From assembly GCA_947455285.1 (NCBI GenBank), contig CANGOK010000080.1:1-12124 (forward strand): a stretch of DNA of 12,124 nt, in the 5' to 3' direction. This DNA comes from Beijerinckiaceae bacterium (GTDB lineage Bacteria > Pseudomonadota > Alphaproteobacteria > Rhizobiales > Beijerinckiaceae). The translations under genes were made by a program, and so were the position numbers. Shown here in pieces: positions 1 to 6,569 of the stretch (position 1 is its first letter; each line of letters starts with the position of its first letter). Under the pieces are notes generated by a model. The model saw only the letters and a program-made list of their open reading frames with translations. It did no database searches and was not told the DNA's origin.

Positions 1-182
1 GAGCCTGCGATCCCGGCCAGCGCCTCAAGGCGCACGTCAGGCACGGCCACGTCGCCCACGTTCGGCTCGATGGTGCAGAACGGATAATTCGCCGCCTGCG
101 CCGCCGCCGTCTGGGTGAGCGCGTTGAAGAGGGTCGACTTGCCGACGTTCGGCAGGCCAACGATGCCGCATTTGAAGCCCAT
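1..182 (-). CDS. ychF: YchF, Obg-family ribosome-associated ATPase/GTPase (N-terminal part, runs off the left edge)
   Basis: Only the first 60 codons are present. The translation begins MGFKCGIVGLPNVGKSTLF, which holds the P-loop (G1) GLPNVGKST at residues 9-17, followed by the NYPFCTIEPNVG segment typical of YchF/OLA1 rather than other Obg GTPases. YchF proteins bind and hydrolyse ATP in preference to GTP, associate with ribosomes and modulate stress responses; this is family knowledge. The start is the ATG whose complement lies at 180-182, the position that gives the standard YchF N-terminus; the upstream Shine-Dalgarno is weak. In many alphaproteobacteria ychF follows pth directly, but here two other genes lie between them. 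A terminator-like hairpin sits about 65 bases upstream. Identity is near certain even from this fragment. Confidence 0.95.
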   Translation of the reverse strand, partial: MGFKCGIVGLPNVGKSTLFNALTQTAAAQAANYPFCTIEPNVGDVAVPDVRLEALAGIAG

Positions 183-242
183 GATGCGTCCATGTGTAAG
201 GAAGGGGCGCCTTGCGCCGATGGCGGTGGTAATGGGGCCACG

Positions 243-288
243 GGCGGGAAAAGGCAAGGGCTTGCGCTATCGAGCCCCTTGCCCCGCC
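243..288 (-). terminator. Terminator-like hairpin in the ychF/ychJ divergent spacer
   Basis: An 8-bp perfect stem (GGCAAGGG at 253-260 with CCCTTGCC at 276-283) is flanked by a further 5-bp pairing (243-247 with 284-288). Read on the minus strand the inner stem is followed by TTTT (249-252) and then C residues, the form of an intrinsic terminator. It would stop minus-strand transcripts coming from the pth side, antisense to ychJ, before they enter ychF. On the plus strand it forms part of the ychJ leader with no U-run. The structure is seen in the sequence; the function is inferred. Confidence 0.45.
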
Positions 289-305
289 AACCCGGAGCAG
301 GCTAA

Positions 306-830
306 GTGCGCGCCATGGATATGAGCATCTGCCCCTGCCGCAAGTCGGCCTCCGCCAAGCGCTCCTACGCCGAGTGCTGCCAGCCCTATATCGAGGGACG
401 CCTTCAGGCGCCGACGCCCGAGGCGCTCATGCGCGCGCGCTATTCGGCCTTCGCCGTCGGCTCGATCGATTATCTCATCGACACGGTGGCCCCAGAGGCG
501 CGCAACGACATGGAGCGCGGTTCGCTGGAGGCATGGTCGCGGGGATCGGAATGGCTCGGCCTCGACATCGTCGAGACCGTCGACGGCAAGCCCGGCGACA
601 AGATGGGCATCGTGGAGTTCACCGCGCATTTCGCCCGCGGCGGCAAGCGGGAGGCCCATTACGAGCGCTCCACCTTCCGTTTCGATGAGGCTGGCCAGCG
701 CTGGTATTTCGTGGAGGGCGCCAAGCCCAAGGGCAAGACGGTGGTCAAGGGCGCGCAGGTCGGCCGCAATGACCCCTGCACCTGCGGCAGCGGCAAGAAG
801 TTCAAGAAATGCTGCGGGGCTGCGGCCTGA
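306..830 (+). CDS. ychJ: YchJ-family protein with C-terminal SEC-C zinc motif
   Basis: The 174-residue product has the YchJ layout: an N-terminal cysteine motif (CPC near residue 9 and a CC pair at 24-25), a central NTF2-like YchJ domain (about 30-150, with the conserved PTPEALMRARYSAFAVG segment) and a C-terminal SEC-C motif (RNDPCTCGSGKKFKKCCG, about 154-171). The SEC-C motif binds zinc in SecA and many other proteins. The biochemical role of YchJ is not established, and I do not assign one. The GTG at 306 has GGAG at 294-297 at good spacing. ATG at 315 or 321 are alternatives, and 321 gives the usual MS-x-CPC start. The gene is convergent with the next one, with 4 bases between stop codons, and opposite to ychF and pth. 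The length is close to that of the family (about 150-170). Confidence 0.85.
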   Translation: MRAMDMSICPCRKSASAKRSYAECCQPYIEGRLQAPTPEALMRARYSAFAVGSIDYLIDTVAPEARNDMERGSLEAWSRGSEWLGLDIVETVDGKPGDKMGIVEFTAHFARGGKREAHYERSTFRFDEAGQRWYFVEGAKPKGKTVVKGAQVGRNDPCTCGSGKKFKKCCGAAA

Positions 831-834
831 AGGT

Positions 835-1326
835 TCAGAAGAACCTGTATTTCCGGTCGAGGTCCTTCCAGTAGGGCAGAACCAGCATTCCCAATTGCGA
901 TGCTAGCTTGATCGATGTCATCGGTTGGGGCGTGAGCCCCAATTGCTTGATGATATGGTCTGAATTGTAAGTCGCGCTGCCATTCGCAATTCCCTCTCGC
1001 AGCAGTTTCGTATGCTGGAGAAAGCGCTCCATGAGAAAATCGATCATGGGCGCGTGGGAGTGGCTGATATTGACGATCATTTCTGATCGGACGCGCTTGA
1101 ACTGCTCCTCGCCCCAGATATTGCGGACGGGCTCGATGCCCAGCGCCCAGACGGCCGGCATCACATGCATGTAGATTTCTTCGTCAGCCGGGCATCGGTC
1201 GTCATAGGCTGTGTGGAAATTCTCCAAAATCTTCGGGTAACGCTCCTCGAAGGCCGAGGCGATCTTGCCGTAGAATTCCGCAGTCGCTGCGGTCGTGGAG
1301 ATTGGACTTTTCCCGAATGGCCACAT
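835..1326 (-). CDS. Hypothetical protein, 163 aa, unrecognised
   Basis: I do not recognise this protein. It begins MWPFGKSP and has no signal peptide, membrane segment or cysteine pair; it looks soluble and mostly helical, with a middle part rich in charged residues and a C-terminus ending in KDLDRKYRFF. The start is supported by GAGG six bases upstream of the ATG (1326). Base composition is lower in GC than its neighbours (31 of 60 at 961-1020), and codon use includes many A/T-ending codons, which hints at later acquisition or relaxed selection. It lies 53 bases after the pth stop on the same strand and could be read from the pth transcript; its 3' end abuts convergent ychJ. A real gene is likely, because the frame is open, has a Shine-Dalgarno and fits the gap, but its function is unknown. 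Confidence 0.7.
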   Translation of the reverse strand: MWPFGKSPISTTAATAEFYGKIASAFEERYPKILENFHTAYDDRCPADEEIYMHVMPAVWALGIEPVRNIWGEEQFKRVRSEMIVNISHSHAPMIDFLMERFLQHTKLLREGIANGSATYNSDHIIKQLGLTPQPMTSIKLASQLGMLVLPYWKDLDRKYRFF

Positions 1327-1379
1327 CGCTCGCCTCGCTTTGTCATCCGAGCCTTGCGTCAGCTTAGCCGATTCGCTGC

Positions 1380-1976
1380 TTAGGCCGAATTGAACCCAGC
1401 GGCCGCCATGGCGAGATGGGTCTTGTTCTGGAAGCCAGCGTCGTCGCCCTTCGCCAGCAGTTCGGCGTTGCGGGCCACGGCGTCGCAGAGCGCGCTGACC
1501 CAGCCCTGTTGCTCGGCTTTCGAGAAATCGCTCAGCACATGGTTGTGGACAAGCGCCTTGTCGCCGGGATGGCCGATGCCGAGGCGCACGCGCTTGTAGT
1601 CGTTGCCGAGATGGGCGGTGATGGAGCGCAGGCCATTGTGCCCCGCATTGCCGCCGCCGACCTTCACCCGCAACTTGCCGGGCGCGAGGTCAAGCTCGTC
1701 ATGGAAGACGGCGATGTCGCCAAGGGCGATTTTGTAGAATTTGGAAGCTTCGCCAACCGCGCGGCCCGACTCGTTCATATAGGTCGTGGGCTTGAGCAGG
1801 ATCACCCGCTGGGCGCCAATGGCGCCTTCGGTGGCCAGGCCCTGGAAACGGGCGCGGAATGGGGGGAAATTGGCTATGCGCGCAATCTCGTCGACGGCCA
1901 TGAAGCCGATATTGTGACGATTGCCTGCATAGGTTTTGCCGGGATTGCCGAGGCCGACGAAGAGGAGCATGGGCAT
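1380..1976 (-). CDS. pth: Peptidyl-tRNA hydrolase
   Basis: Pth cleaves the ester bond of peptidyl-tRNAs released early from the ribosome, recycling tRNA in the cytoplasm. The 198-residue product is of normal length and shows the whole bacterial Pth signature: GLGNPG (8-13, Asn11), the catalytic histidine in RHNIGF (His21), TYMNESG (Asn68), FHDELDL (Asp93), GGGNAGHNGLRS (Asn114) and RLGIGHPGD. ATG at 1976 gives the same N-terminal length as the E. coli enzyme. An ATG at 1970 (MLLFVGLGNPG) is a real alternative, with GGA seven bases upstream. The gene follows rplY with a 48-base spacer filled by a strong hairpin, an order usual in alphaproteobacteria. Translation may depend on that hairpin, because the only strong GGGAG lies in its stem. 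Confidence 0.97.
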   Translation of the reverse strand: MPMLLFVGLGNPGKTYAGNRHNIGFMAVDEIARIANFPPFRARFQGLATEGAIGAQRVILLKPTTYMNESGRAVGEASKFYKIALGDIAVFHDELDLAPGKLRVKVGGGNAGHNGLRSITAHLGNDYKRVRLGIGHPGDKALVHNHVLSDFSKAEQQGWVSALCDAVARNAELLAKGDDAGFQNKTHLAMAAAGFNSA

Positions 1977-1988
1977 GTCCGGAAAGGT

Positions 1989-2016
1989 CGCTCCCGCCCT
2001 TTTGGGGGCGGGAGCG
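1989..2016 (-). promoter_or_regulatory. Perfect 11-bp hairpin between rplY and pth
   Basis: CGCTCCCGCCC (1989-1999) pairs perfectly with GGGCGGGAGCG (2006-2016) around a 6-base loop. It begins 8 bases after the rplY stop and ends 12 bases before the pth ATG. On the minus strand the 3' arm carries GGGAG and is followed by ACCTTTCC, a poor U-run, so a full intrinsic terminator is doubtful. It may be a partial terminator, an RNA-processing or stabilising element for the rplY message, or a structure that limits pth translation. The structure is certain; the role is inferred. Confidence 0.6.
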
Positions 2017-2024
2017 GGATCGGC

Positions 2025-2651
2025 TTACTTCTTGCCCTTGCCCTTGGCGGGCGCAGCGGCGGCGGCGGGCGCCTCCTCAACCACGACCGGGGGCGTGATG
2101 TTCGCAAGGGTCACAGCGCCCTTGGAGCGAATCATCGGCTTGCAGCCTTCCGGCAGCGTCAGGTCGGCCAGGTGGATCGAGTCGTTGATGTCCGCCTTGG
2201 CGAGATCAATGGTGATCGCATCGGGGATGGCGTCGGCGGGGACGCGCATTTCGACGGAGTGCAGCACGACGTTAAGCGAGCCGCCCTTCTTCACGCCAGG
2301 GCAGGTGTCCTGGTTGATGAAGTGCAGGGGCACGTTGATGCGCAGGCTGGAGCCGGCGCGCAGGCGCAGGAAGTCGACATGCATGGGGGTGTCGCGCACG
2401 ACGTCGAGCTGATAGTCGCGCGGAAGGACGCGCTCCTTGCGGCCGTCGATGTCGATGTCGAAAATCGTGGTCAGGAAGTGACCAGCGTAGATGAGCTTGT
2501 TCATCTCGCGGTAATCGAGCGTGATGGTCTCGGGTGCTTCGCCGCCGCCATAGATGACAGCAGGAATACGGCCTTCACGGCGAACGCTGCGGGCGGCCCC
2601 CTTGCCGCTTCCACTGCGCACCGCGGCCGCGAGAGTCTTGATCTCGGCCAT
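2025..2651 (-). CDS. rplY: 50S ribosomal protein L25/general stress protein Ctc
   Basis: This is a two-domain L25 protein of 208 residues that binds 5S rRNA in the large subunit. The N-terminal L25 beta-barrel domain (about 1-95) includes the conserved GSGKGAARSVRREGRIPAVIYG stretch and RDYQLDVVRDTPMHVDFLR. The C-terminal TL5/CTC domain (about 100-190) includes HSVEMRVPADAIPDAITIDL. The tail is alanine- and lysine-rich and ends KGKGKK, as in other alphaproteobacterial forms. E. coli L25 has only the first domain. The start (2651) has GAAAGGA about 8 bases upstream. It lies between prs and pth on the same strand; a terminator-like hairpin separates it from prs, so it probably has its own promoter in the 2652-2776 spacer, although I cannot point to a convincing one. 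Confidence 0.96.
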   Translation of the reverse strand: MAEIKTLAAAVRSGSGKGAARSVRREGRIPAVIYGGGEAPETITLDYREMNKLIYAGHFLTTIFDIDIDGRKERVLPRDYQLDVVRDTPMHVDFLRLRAGSSLRINVPLHFINQDTCPGVKKGGSLNVVLHSVEMRVPADAIPDAITIDLAKADINDSIHLADLTLPEGCKPMIRSKGAVTLANITPPVVVEEAPAAAAAPAKGKGKK

Positions 2652-2670
2652 TTCGGTGTCCTTTCAATAG

Positions 2671-2712
2671 AAAACCCGCCCACGCCTCCAGGGGTGTCGG
2701 AAACGGGCGGGT
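2671..2712 (-). terminator. Intrinsic terminator after prs, just upstream of rplY
   Basis: CCCGCCC (2705-2711 read on the minus strand) pairs with GGGCGGG (2675-2681), with an imperfect inner stem from the ACACCCC/GGCGTG stretch (about 2683-2696), and is followed on the minus strand by TTTTC (2671-2674). It lies about 65 bases after the prs stop and about 20 bases before the rplY start codon. It most simply ends the prs transcript. Because it is so close to rplY it could also act as a leader attenuator for rplY. The structure is seen directly; the direction is inferred from the T-run. Confidence 0.6.
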
Positions 2713-2776
2713 CGGGGCTCTATAACCGCCTTGGGCCTCGCAGGCAACAGGGCGGATAGATTGGGGAGTTGAAGCC

Positions 2777-3721
2777 TCAGTCGAAGAGGCTCGACACGCT
2801 CTCCTCGCGCGCGGTGCGGGCGATGGCCTCGCCGATGAGCGGGGCGATGGAGATCACGCGGATGTTGTTGGTCACGCGCACGGCTTCGGTCGGCTGAATG
2901 GAATCGGTGACGACCAGTTCCTTGAGCTTGGAGCTGGCGACGCGCGCGACCGCCCCGCCCGAGAGCACGCCGTGGGTGATGTAAGCGCGCACTTCCTTGG
3001 CGCCCTTGGCCAGCAGCGCCTCAGCGGCGTTGCAGAGCGTGCCGCCGGAATCCACGATGTCATCGACCAGAATGCAGCTTTTGCCCTGCACGTCGCCGAT
3101 GATGTTCATGACTTCGGATTCGCCGGCCCGCTCGCGGCGCTTGTCGACGATGGCCAGCGGCGCGTCGATGCGCTTGGCGAGCGCACGGGCGCGCACCACG
3201 CCGCCAACGTCCGGCGAGACGACCATGACATTGTTGAGGTCAAGCCGCTCCTGAATGTCGCGCACCATGACGGGCGCGGCGAAGAGGTTGTCGGTGGGAA
3301 TGTCGAAGAAGCCCTGGATCTGCCCGGCGTGCAGGTCGACCGTGAGGACGCGGTCGGCGCCAGCGCGGGTGATGAGGTTCGAGACGAGCTTGGCTGAGAT
3401 GGGGGTGCGGGGACCGGGCTTGCGGTCCTGACGGGCGTAGCCGAAATAGGGGAGCACAGCGGTGATGCGGCGGGCCGAGGCGCGGCGCAGCGCATCGGTC
3501 ATGATCAGCAGCTCCATCAGGTGGTCGTTCGTCGGGAACGAGGTCGACTGCACGATGAAGGCGTCAGCGCCGCGCACATTCTCCTGAATTTCGACGAAGA
3601 TCTCCATGTCGGCGAAGCGCCGCACCTGCGCTTTGCAGAGGGGAAGGCCGAGATAGGCGGCGACTGCGTCGGTGAGCGCACGGTTCGAGTTGCCAGCCAG
3701 AATCTTCATGCTATCGGCCAT
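2777..3721 (-). CDS. prs: Ribose-phosphate pyrophosphokinase (PRPP synthase)
   Basis: Prs transfers pyrophosphate from ATP to ribose 5-phosphate, giving PRPP for purine, pyrimidine, histidine, tryptophan and NAD synthesis and for purine salvage. The 314-residue product matches the class I enzyme length and shows PYFGYARQDRK (91-101), the VDLHAGQIQGFFD block (128-140, His131), the flexible-loop DKRR (Lys194 and Arg196) and the PRPP-binding loop LVDDIVDSGGT (218-228). The frame stays open a further 119 codons upstream, but the start is set at 3721 because GGGGG lies 7 bases before that ATG and the N-terminus MADSMKILAGNSN fits the family; the upstream extension shows no homology and overlaps the lipoprotein gene's promoter-distal region. 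Its product feeds Apt, encoded further right. Confidence 0.97.
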   Translation of the reverse strand: MADSMKILAGNSNRALTDAVAAYLGLPLCKAQVRRFADMEIFVEIQENVRGADAFIVQSTSFPTNDHLMELLIMTDALRRASARRITAVLPYFGYARQDRKPGPRTPISAKLVSNLITRAGADRVLTVDLHAGQIQGFFDIPTDNLFAAPVMVRDIQERLDLNNVMVVSPDVGGVVRARALAKRIDAPLAIVDKRRERAGESEVMNIIGDVQGKSCILVDDIVDSGGTLCNAAEALLAKGAKEVRAYITHGVLSGGAVARVASSKLKELVVTDSIQPTEAVRVTNNIRVISIAPLIGEAIARTAREESVSSLFD

Positions 3722-3759
3722 GTGACAACCCCCGAGCTCAAAACAAGTTACGCGCGCGC

Positions 3760-3788
3760 CTCTTAGCAAGGTTGCGGCGTCCAAACAA
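3760..3788 (-). promoter_or_regulatory. Possible sigma-70 type promoter for prs
   Basis: On the minus strand TTGTTT (3783-3788) is followed after 17 bases by TAAGAG (3760-3765), about 40 bases upstream of the prs start. Spacing is ideal but both hexamers match the consensus only in part, so this is a weak call. Confidence 0.2.
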
Positions 3789-3811
3789 TATGACGCAGAT
3801 GTGAAGTCCCT

Positions 3812-3828
3812 GCATTTGGGATAAATGC
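3812..3828. repeat. Inverted repeat GCATTT-5-AAATGC upstream of prs
   Basis: A perfect 6-bp inverted repeat with a 5-base spacer lies in the 124-base gap between the lipoprotein stop and prs. Outer TCCC/GGGA bases can extend the pairing imperfectly. It has no T-run, so it is not a standard terminator for the lipoprotein gene. It could be a weak hairpin or an operator upstream of the prs promoter. Confidence 0.35.
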
Positions 3829-3845
3829 CGGGGATTATCAGGCGA

Positions 3846-4412
3846 TCAGCGCGGCGCTGGCGCCCCGGCGTCAGGCATGGCCGATAGGACGGCGGCGATA
3901 TCTTCTGCGCTCTTGGCTGCGAGGCGCCCGAGCGCCTTGTCGTCAGCGAGGCTCCATGGATCGGCGCCCGTTCCCTGGATGGTGATCCGGTCCTCGATGC
4001 GCTGTATCCGGGCCTTGCGGGCGTCGAAAACGTCCCAGACATAGCCGAGCGTCGCGCCATTGGCGGTCCTTGAAGCACTCAAGTAGCCCTGCACGATATA
4101 TTTGGCTGCTTCTGGTTGGACGGGGGTGATGTCGCGGCCCTTCGTTTCAGTCGCTAAGCTGGCGATGAACCGGTCGAGAACGGTCTGGGGAGCGCCCTCT
4201 AGCCGCGTAAAGGCCGCCGTCGTCGCGCGGGGGGCGGTCTGGGCGCGCGCCTGCGCCGTGGCGGGCGCGCCTGCGCTCGCGTCCAATTCCGCCGCCTGCT
4301 CCACGCAACCCGCGAGGGGAATGGCGAAGCTTACGGCGAGACTTGCTGCCAGAATGCGCGGCGCCAGCCGGAAAACCGGCAGGCGACGGGTCAGCTGGGC
4401 GCCAGACGTCAT
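3846..4412 (-). CDS. Putative lipoprotein, 188 aa, function unknown
   Basis: The N-terminus (1-36) has arginines, a hydrophobic stretch ILAASLAVSFAIPLAGC and a clear lipobox LAGC with the acceptor Cys at residue 36. This predicts signal peptidase II processing and lipid anchoring; the residue after Cys is Val, not Asp, so sorting to the outer membrane would be expected by the E. coli rule. A low-complexity Ala/Thr/Gln linker (about 40-67) precedes a compact domain (about 68-175) containing YIVQGYLSAS and TLGYVWDVFDARKARIQRI. This looks like a small beta-rich envelope domain that I cannot name. The start has AAGGAG 4-5 bases upstream. It is divergent from uvrC and lies upstream of prs on the same strand, separated by 124 bases. 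The product is a good lipoprotein prediction with no known function. Confidence 0.8.
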   Translation of the reverse strand: MTSGAQLTRRLPVFRLAPRILAASLAVSFAIPLAGCVEQAAELDASAGAPATAQARAQTAPRATTAAFTRLEGAPQTVLDRFIASLATETKGRDITPVQPEAAKYIVQGYLSASRTANGATLGYVWDVFDARKARIQRIEDRITIQGTGADPWSLADDKALGRLAAKSAEDIAAVLSAMPDAGAPAPR

Positions 4413-4426
4413 GAGGCTCCTTTTCG

Positions 4427-4444
4427 CCCGGGGGCGTCCCCGGG
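4427..4444. repeat. 7-bp GC hairpin in the lipoprotein leader
   Basis: CCCGGGG (4427-4433) pairs with CCCCGGG (4438-4444) around a 4-base loop. In the lipoprotein transcript it would sit directly before the AAAAGGAG ribosome site, leaving that site exposed. The same divergent spacer has a 10-bp palindrome GCGTTAACGC (4455-4464) and an interrupted palindrome TCTGG-T-CCAGA (4475-4485). These could be operator sites for the lipoprotein gene or uvrC; none matches a motif I know. Confidence 0.4.
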
Positions 4445-4559
4445 TCGGGAGGAAGCGTTAACGCCTAATTAACATCTGGTCCAGACTTAGCTCCCGGCGT
4501 GGTGAACGCGCCCCATTTGCGGCCATTGCATCCTGCTCGGGCTCGTCTAAATCAAGCGG

Positions 4560-6569
4560 ATGCAGCGCAAACCCGCCGACCTTCCCGATGAGCCCGCCGA
4601 TCTGCCTGATGAGCAGGCCGCCGTCGAGGAGGATTTGGCTGAGGCGCCGCCGCTCGAACTCGATCTGTCCAATGAAGAAGCCTCGCCCGGCGAAGTCCTG
4701 AAGGGAACGGCTGTCATTCGCGCTCACTTGCGAGACGCGCCCAAGGGGCCCGGCGTCTATCGCATGTTGAGTGAGCAGGGCGAGGTTCTGTACGTCGGCA
4801 AGGCGCGCAGCATCCGCAAGCGCATCGCCAGCTATGCGCGGGGCATAGGTCATTCCAACCGCATCGCGCGGATGATTTCGCTCACCAGCTCCATGCTCTT
4901 CGTCTCCACCAATACGGAGACCGAGGCGCTATTGCTTGAGGCGAATTACATCAAGCAGATGAAGCCGCGCTTCAATGTGCTGCTGCGTGACGACAAGTCT
5001 TTCCCCTATATCCTGCTGACGGGCGACCACGCCGCGCCGCAGCTCACCAAGCATCGCGGGGCGCGCAATCGCAAGGGCGATTACTTCGGGCCTTTCGCCA
5101 GCGTCTGGGCGGTCAACCGCACCCTCAACGCCTTGCAGCGCGCGTTTCTTCTGCGCTCCTGCACGGATAGCTATTACGAGAACCGCACGCGCCCCTGCCT
5201 CCTCTGGCAGATCAAGCGATGCTCAGGCCCCTGCACGGGCGAGGTCTCGCATGAGGATTACGCGCTGCTCGTAAACGAGACGCGCGACTTCCTCTCAGGC
5301 CGCAGCCGCGCCGTGCGTGATCGGTTAGCGCAGGATATGGGCGAGGCGGCGGAGGCGCTTGAATTTGAACGCGCCGCGCGGCTGCGCGATCGTATCGCGG
5401 CTCTGTCGGCCATTCAGGGCCAGCAGGGCATCAATCCACGCAACACCGAAGAGGCGGACGTCTTCGCCATCATCGAACAGGCCGGCCAGTTCGCCATCGA
5501 GGTCTTCTTCTTCCGCACCTTCCAGAACTGGGGCAACCGCACCTATTACCCGCGCGCCGACCGCAGTCTGACTCCAAGCGAAGTGCTCGACGCCTTCCTC
5601 GCGCAGTTCTACGCCGACAAGCCCGCCCCGCGCCTCGTGCTGCTCTCGCATGAGATCGAAAACCGCGAAGTGCTGGGGCAGGCTTTGGCGATGCGCGCTG
5701 GTCATAAAGTCGAGATCGCCGCGCCGCAGCGGGGCGAGAAGAAGGAGCTTGTGGACCACGCCGCGCAGAACGGCCGCGAGGCTTTGGCGCGCAGGCTGGC
5801 GGATGCGGCGAGTCAGGAAAAGTTGCTGATCGCGCTCGGCGAAGCGTTGGGGATCGAACGCACGATCCGCCGCGTGGAGGTCTACGACAACTCCCACATC
5901 ATGGGCACGAACGCTGTCGGCGGCATGATCGTCGCGGGTCCCGGCGGCTTCATGAAGAGCCACTACCGCACCTTCAACATCAAGTCCGAAGACATCACGC
6001 CGGGCGACGACTTCGGCATGATGCGCGAAGTTCTGCGTCGGCGTTTCTCGCGCTTGCTCAAGGAAGAGCAGGGGCGCGAACCCGATGCTGCGCCGCAGGA
6101 CGCGGAAGTCTTCCCCTCGCGGCCTGATCTCGTCGTCATCGACGGCGGCGCCGGGCAATTCGCCGCCGCGCGGCAGATTTTCGCAGAACTTGGCGTCGAG
6201 GGCGTCTCGTTGATCTCCATCGCCAAGGGCGTCGATCGCGACGCCGGACGCGAGACCTTTTTCGTGGAGGGACGCGAGCCCTTCCGCCTGCCGCCGCGCG
6301 ACCCCGCGCTTTATTTCGTGCAGCGGCTGCGCGACGAGGCCCATCGCTTCGCCATTGGCACACATCGCGCGCGGCGCAAGAAGGATTTCACCAAGAGCCC
6401 GCTCGATGACATCGCCGGCATCGGCCCCGCCCGCAAGCGCGCCCTGCTGCATGCATTCGGCACCGCGAAGGCGATTTCGCTTGCGGGGCTTGGCGATCTT
6501 GAAAAAGTCCCCGGCATCAACGCTGCGACCGCGAAACTCGTCTACGATCATTTCCACGATCGAAACTGA
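4560..6569 (+). CDS. uvrC: Excinuclease ABC subunit UvrC
   Basis: UvrC makes both incisions around a lesion in nucleotide excision repair after UvrA/UvrB loading. The 669-residue protein has, in order: an acidic N-terminal extension (1-50) absent from E. coli UvrC, a GIY-YIG nuclease domain for the 3' cut (about 62-145; GVYRML and VLYVGKA), four cysteines C201, C213, C221 and C225 with the same spacing as the [4Fe-4S] ligands of E. coli UvrC, a UVR helical motif (about 240-285), the RNase H-like endonuclease for the 5' cut (Asp443, Asp483/484, Asp528 and His595) and tandem helix-hairpin-helix motifs (about 615-665). ATG at 4560 follows an in-frame stop, with only a weak Shine-Dalgarno. I found no GTTC-N7-GTTC alphaproteobacterial SOS box upstream. 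The lipoprotein gene diverges from it. Confidence 0.97.
   Translation: MQRKPADLPDEPADLPDEQAAVEEDLAEAPPLELDLSNEEASPGEVLKGTAVIRAHLRDAPKGPGVYRMLSEQGEVLYVGKARSIRKRIASYARGIGHSNRIARMISLTSSMLFVSTNTETEALLLEANYIKQMKPRFNVLLRDDKSFPYILLTGDHAAPQLTKHRGARNRKGDYFGPFASVWAVNRTLNALQRAFLLRSCTDSYYENRTRPCLLWQIKRCSGPCTGEVSHEDYALLVNETRDFLSGRSRAVRDRLAQDMGEAAEALEFERAARLRDRIAALSAIQGQQGINPRNTEEADVFAIIEQAGQFAIEVFFFRTFQNWGNRTYYPRADRSLTPSEVLDAFLAQFYADKPAPRLVLLSHEIENREVLGQALAMRAGHKVEIAAPQRGEKKELVDHAAQNGREALARRLADAASQEKLLIALGEALGIERTIRRVEVYDNSHIMGTNAVGGMIVAGPGGFMKSHYRTFNIKSEDITPGDDFGMMREVLRRRFSRLLKEEQGREPDAAPQDAEVFPSRPDLVVIDGGAGQFAAARQIFAELGVEGVSLISIAKGVDRDAGRETFFVEGREPFRLPPRDPALYFVQRLRDEAHRFAIGTHRARRKKDFTKSPLDDIAGIGPARKRALLHAFGTAKAISLAGLGDLEKVPGINAATAKLVYDHFHDRN
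4572..4613 (+). repeat. Tandem 21-bp repeat encoding PADLPDE twice in UvrC
   Basis: Residues 5-11 and 12-18 of UvrC are identical (PADLPDE). The two 21-base units differ at three positions, all in third codon positions and all silent. This suggests either an old duplication kept at protein level or drift on a short repeat. Confidence 0.8.

Noticed and set aside
1416..2759. A 447-codon open frame on the plus strand across pth and rplY
   Set aside because: It is antisense to two certain genes, its translation has no recognisable motif and a glycine/alanine/histidine-rich composition typical of antisense frames in GC-rich DNA.
3722..4078. In-frame 119-codon extension of prs
   Set aside because: The class I Prs N-terminus begins at 3721 with a good ribosome site; the extension overlaps the lipoprotein gene and looks non-coding.
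4413..4559. LexA (SOS) box upstream of uvrC
   Set aside because: No GTTC-N7-GTTC or its complement was found; a single GAAC at about 4504 has no partner at the right distance.
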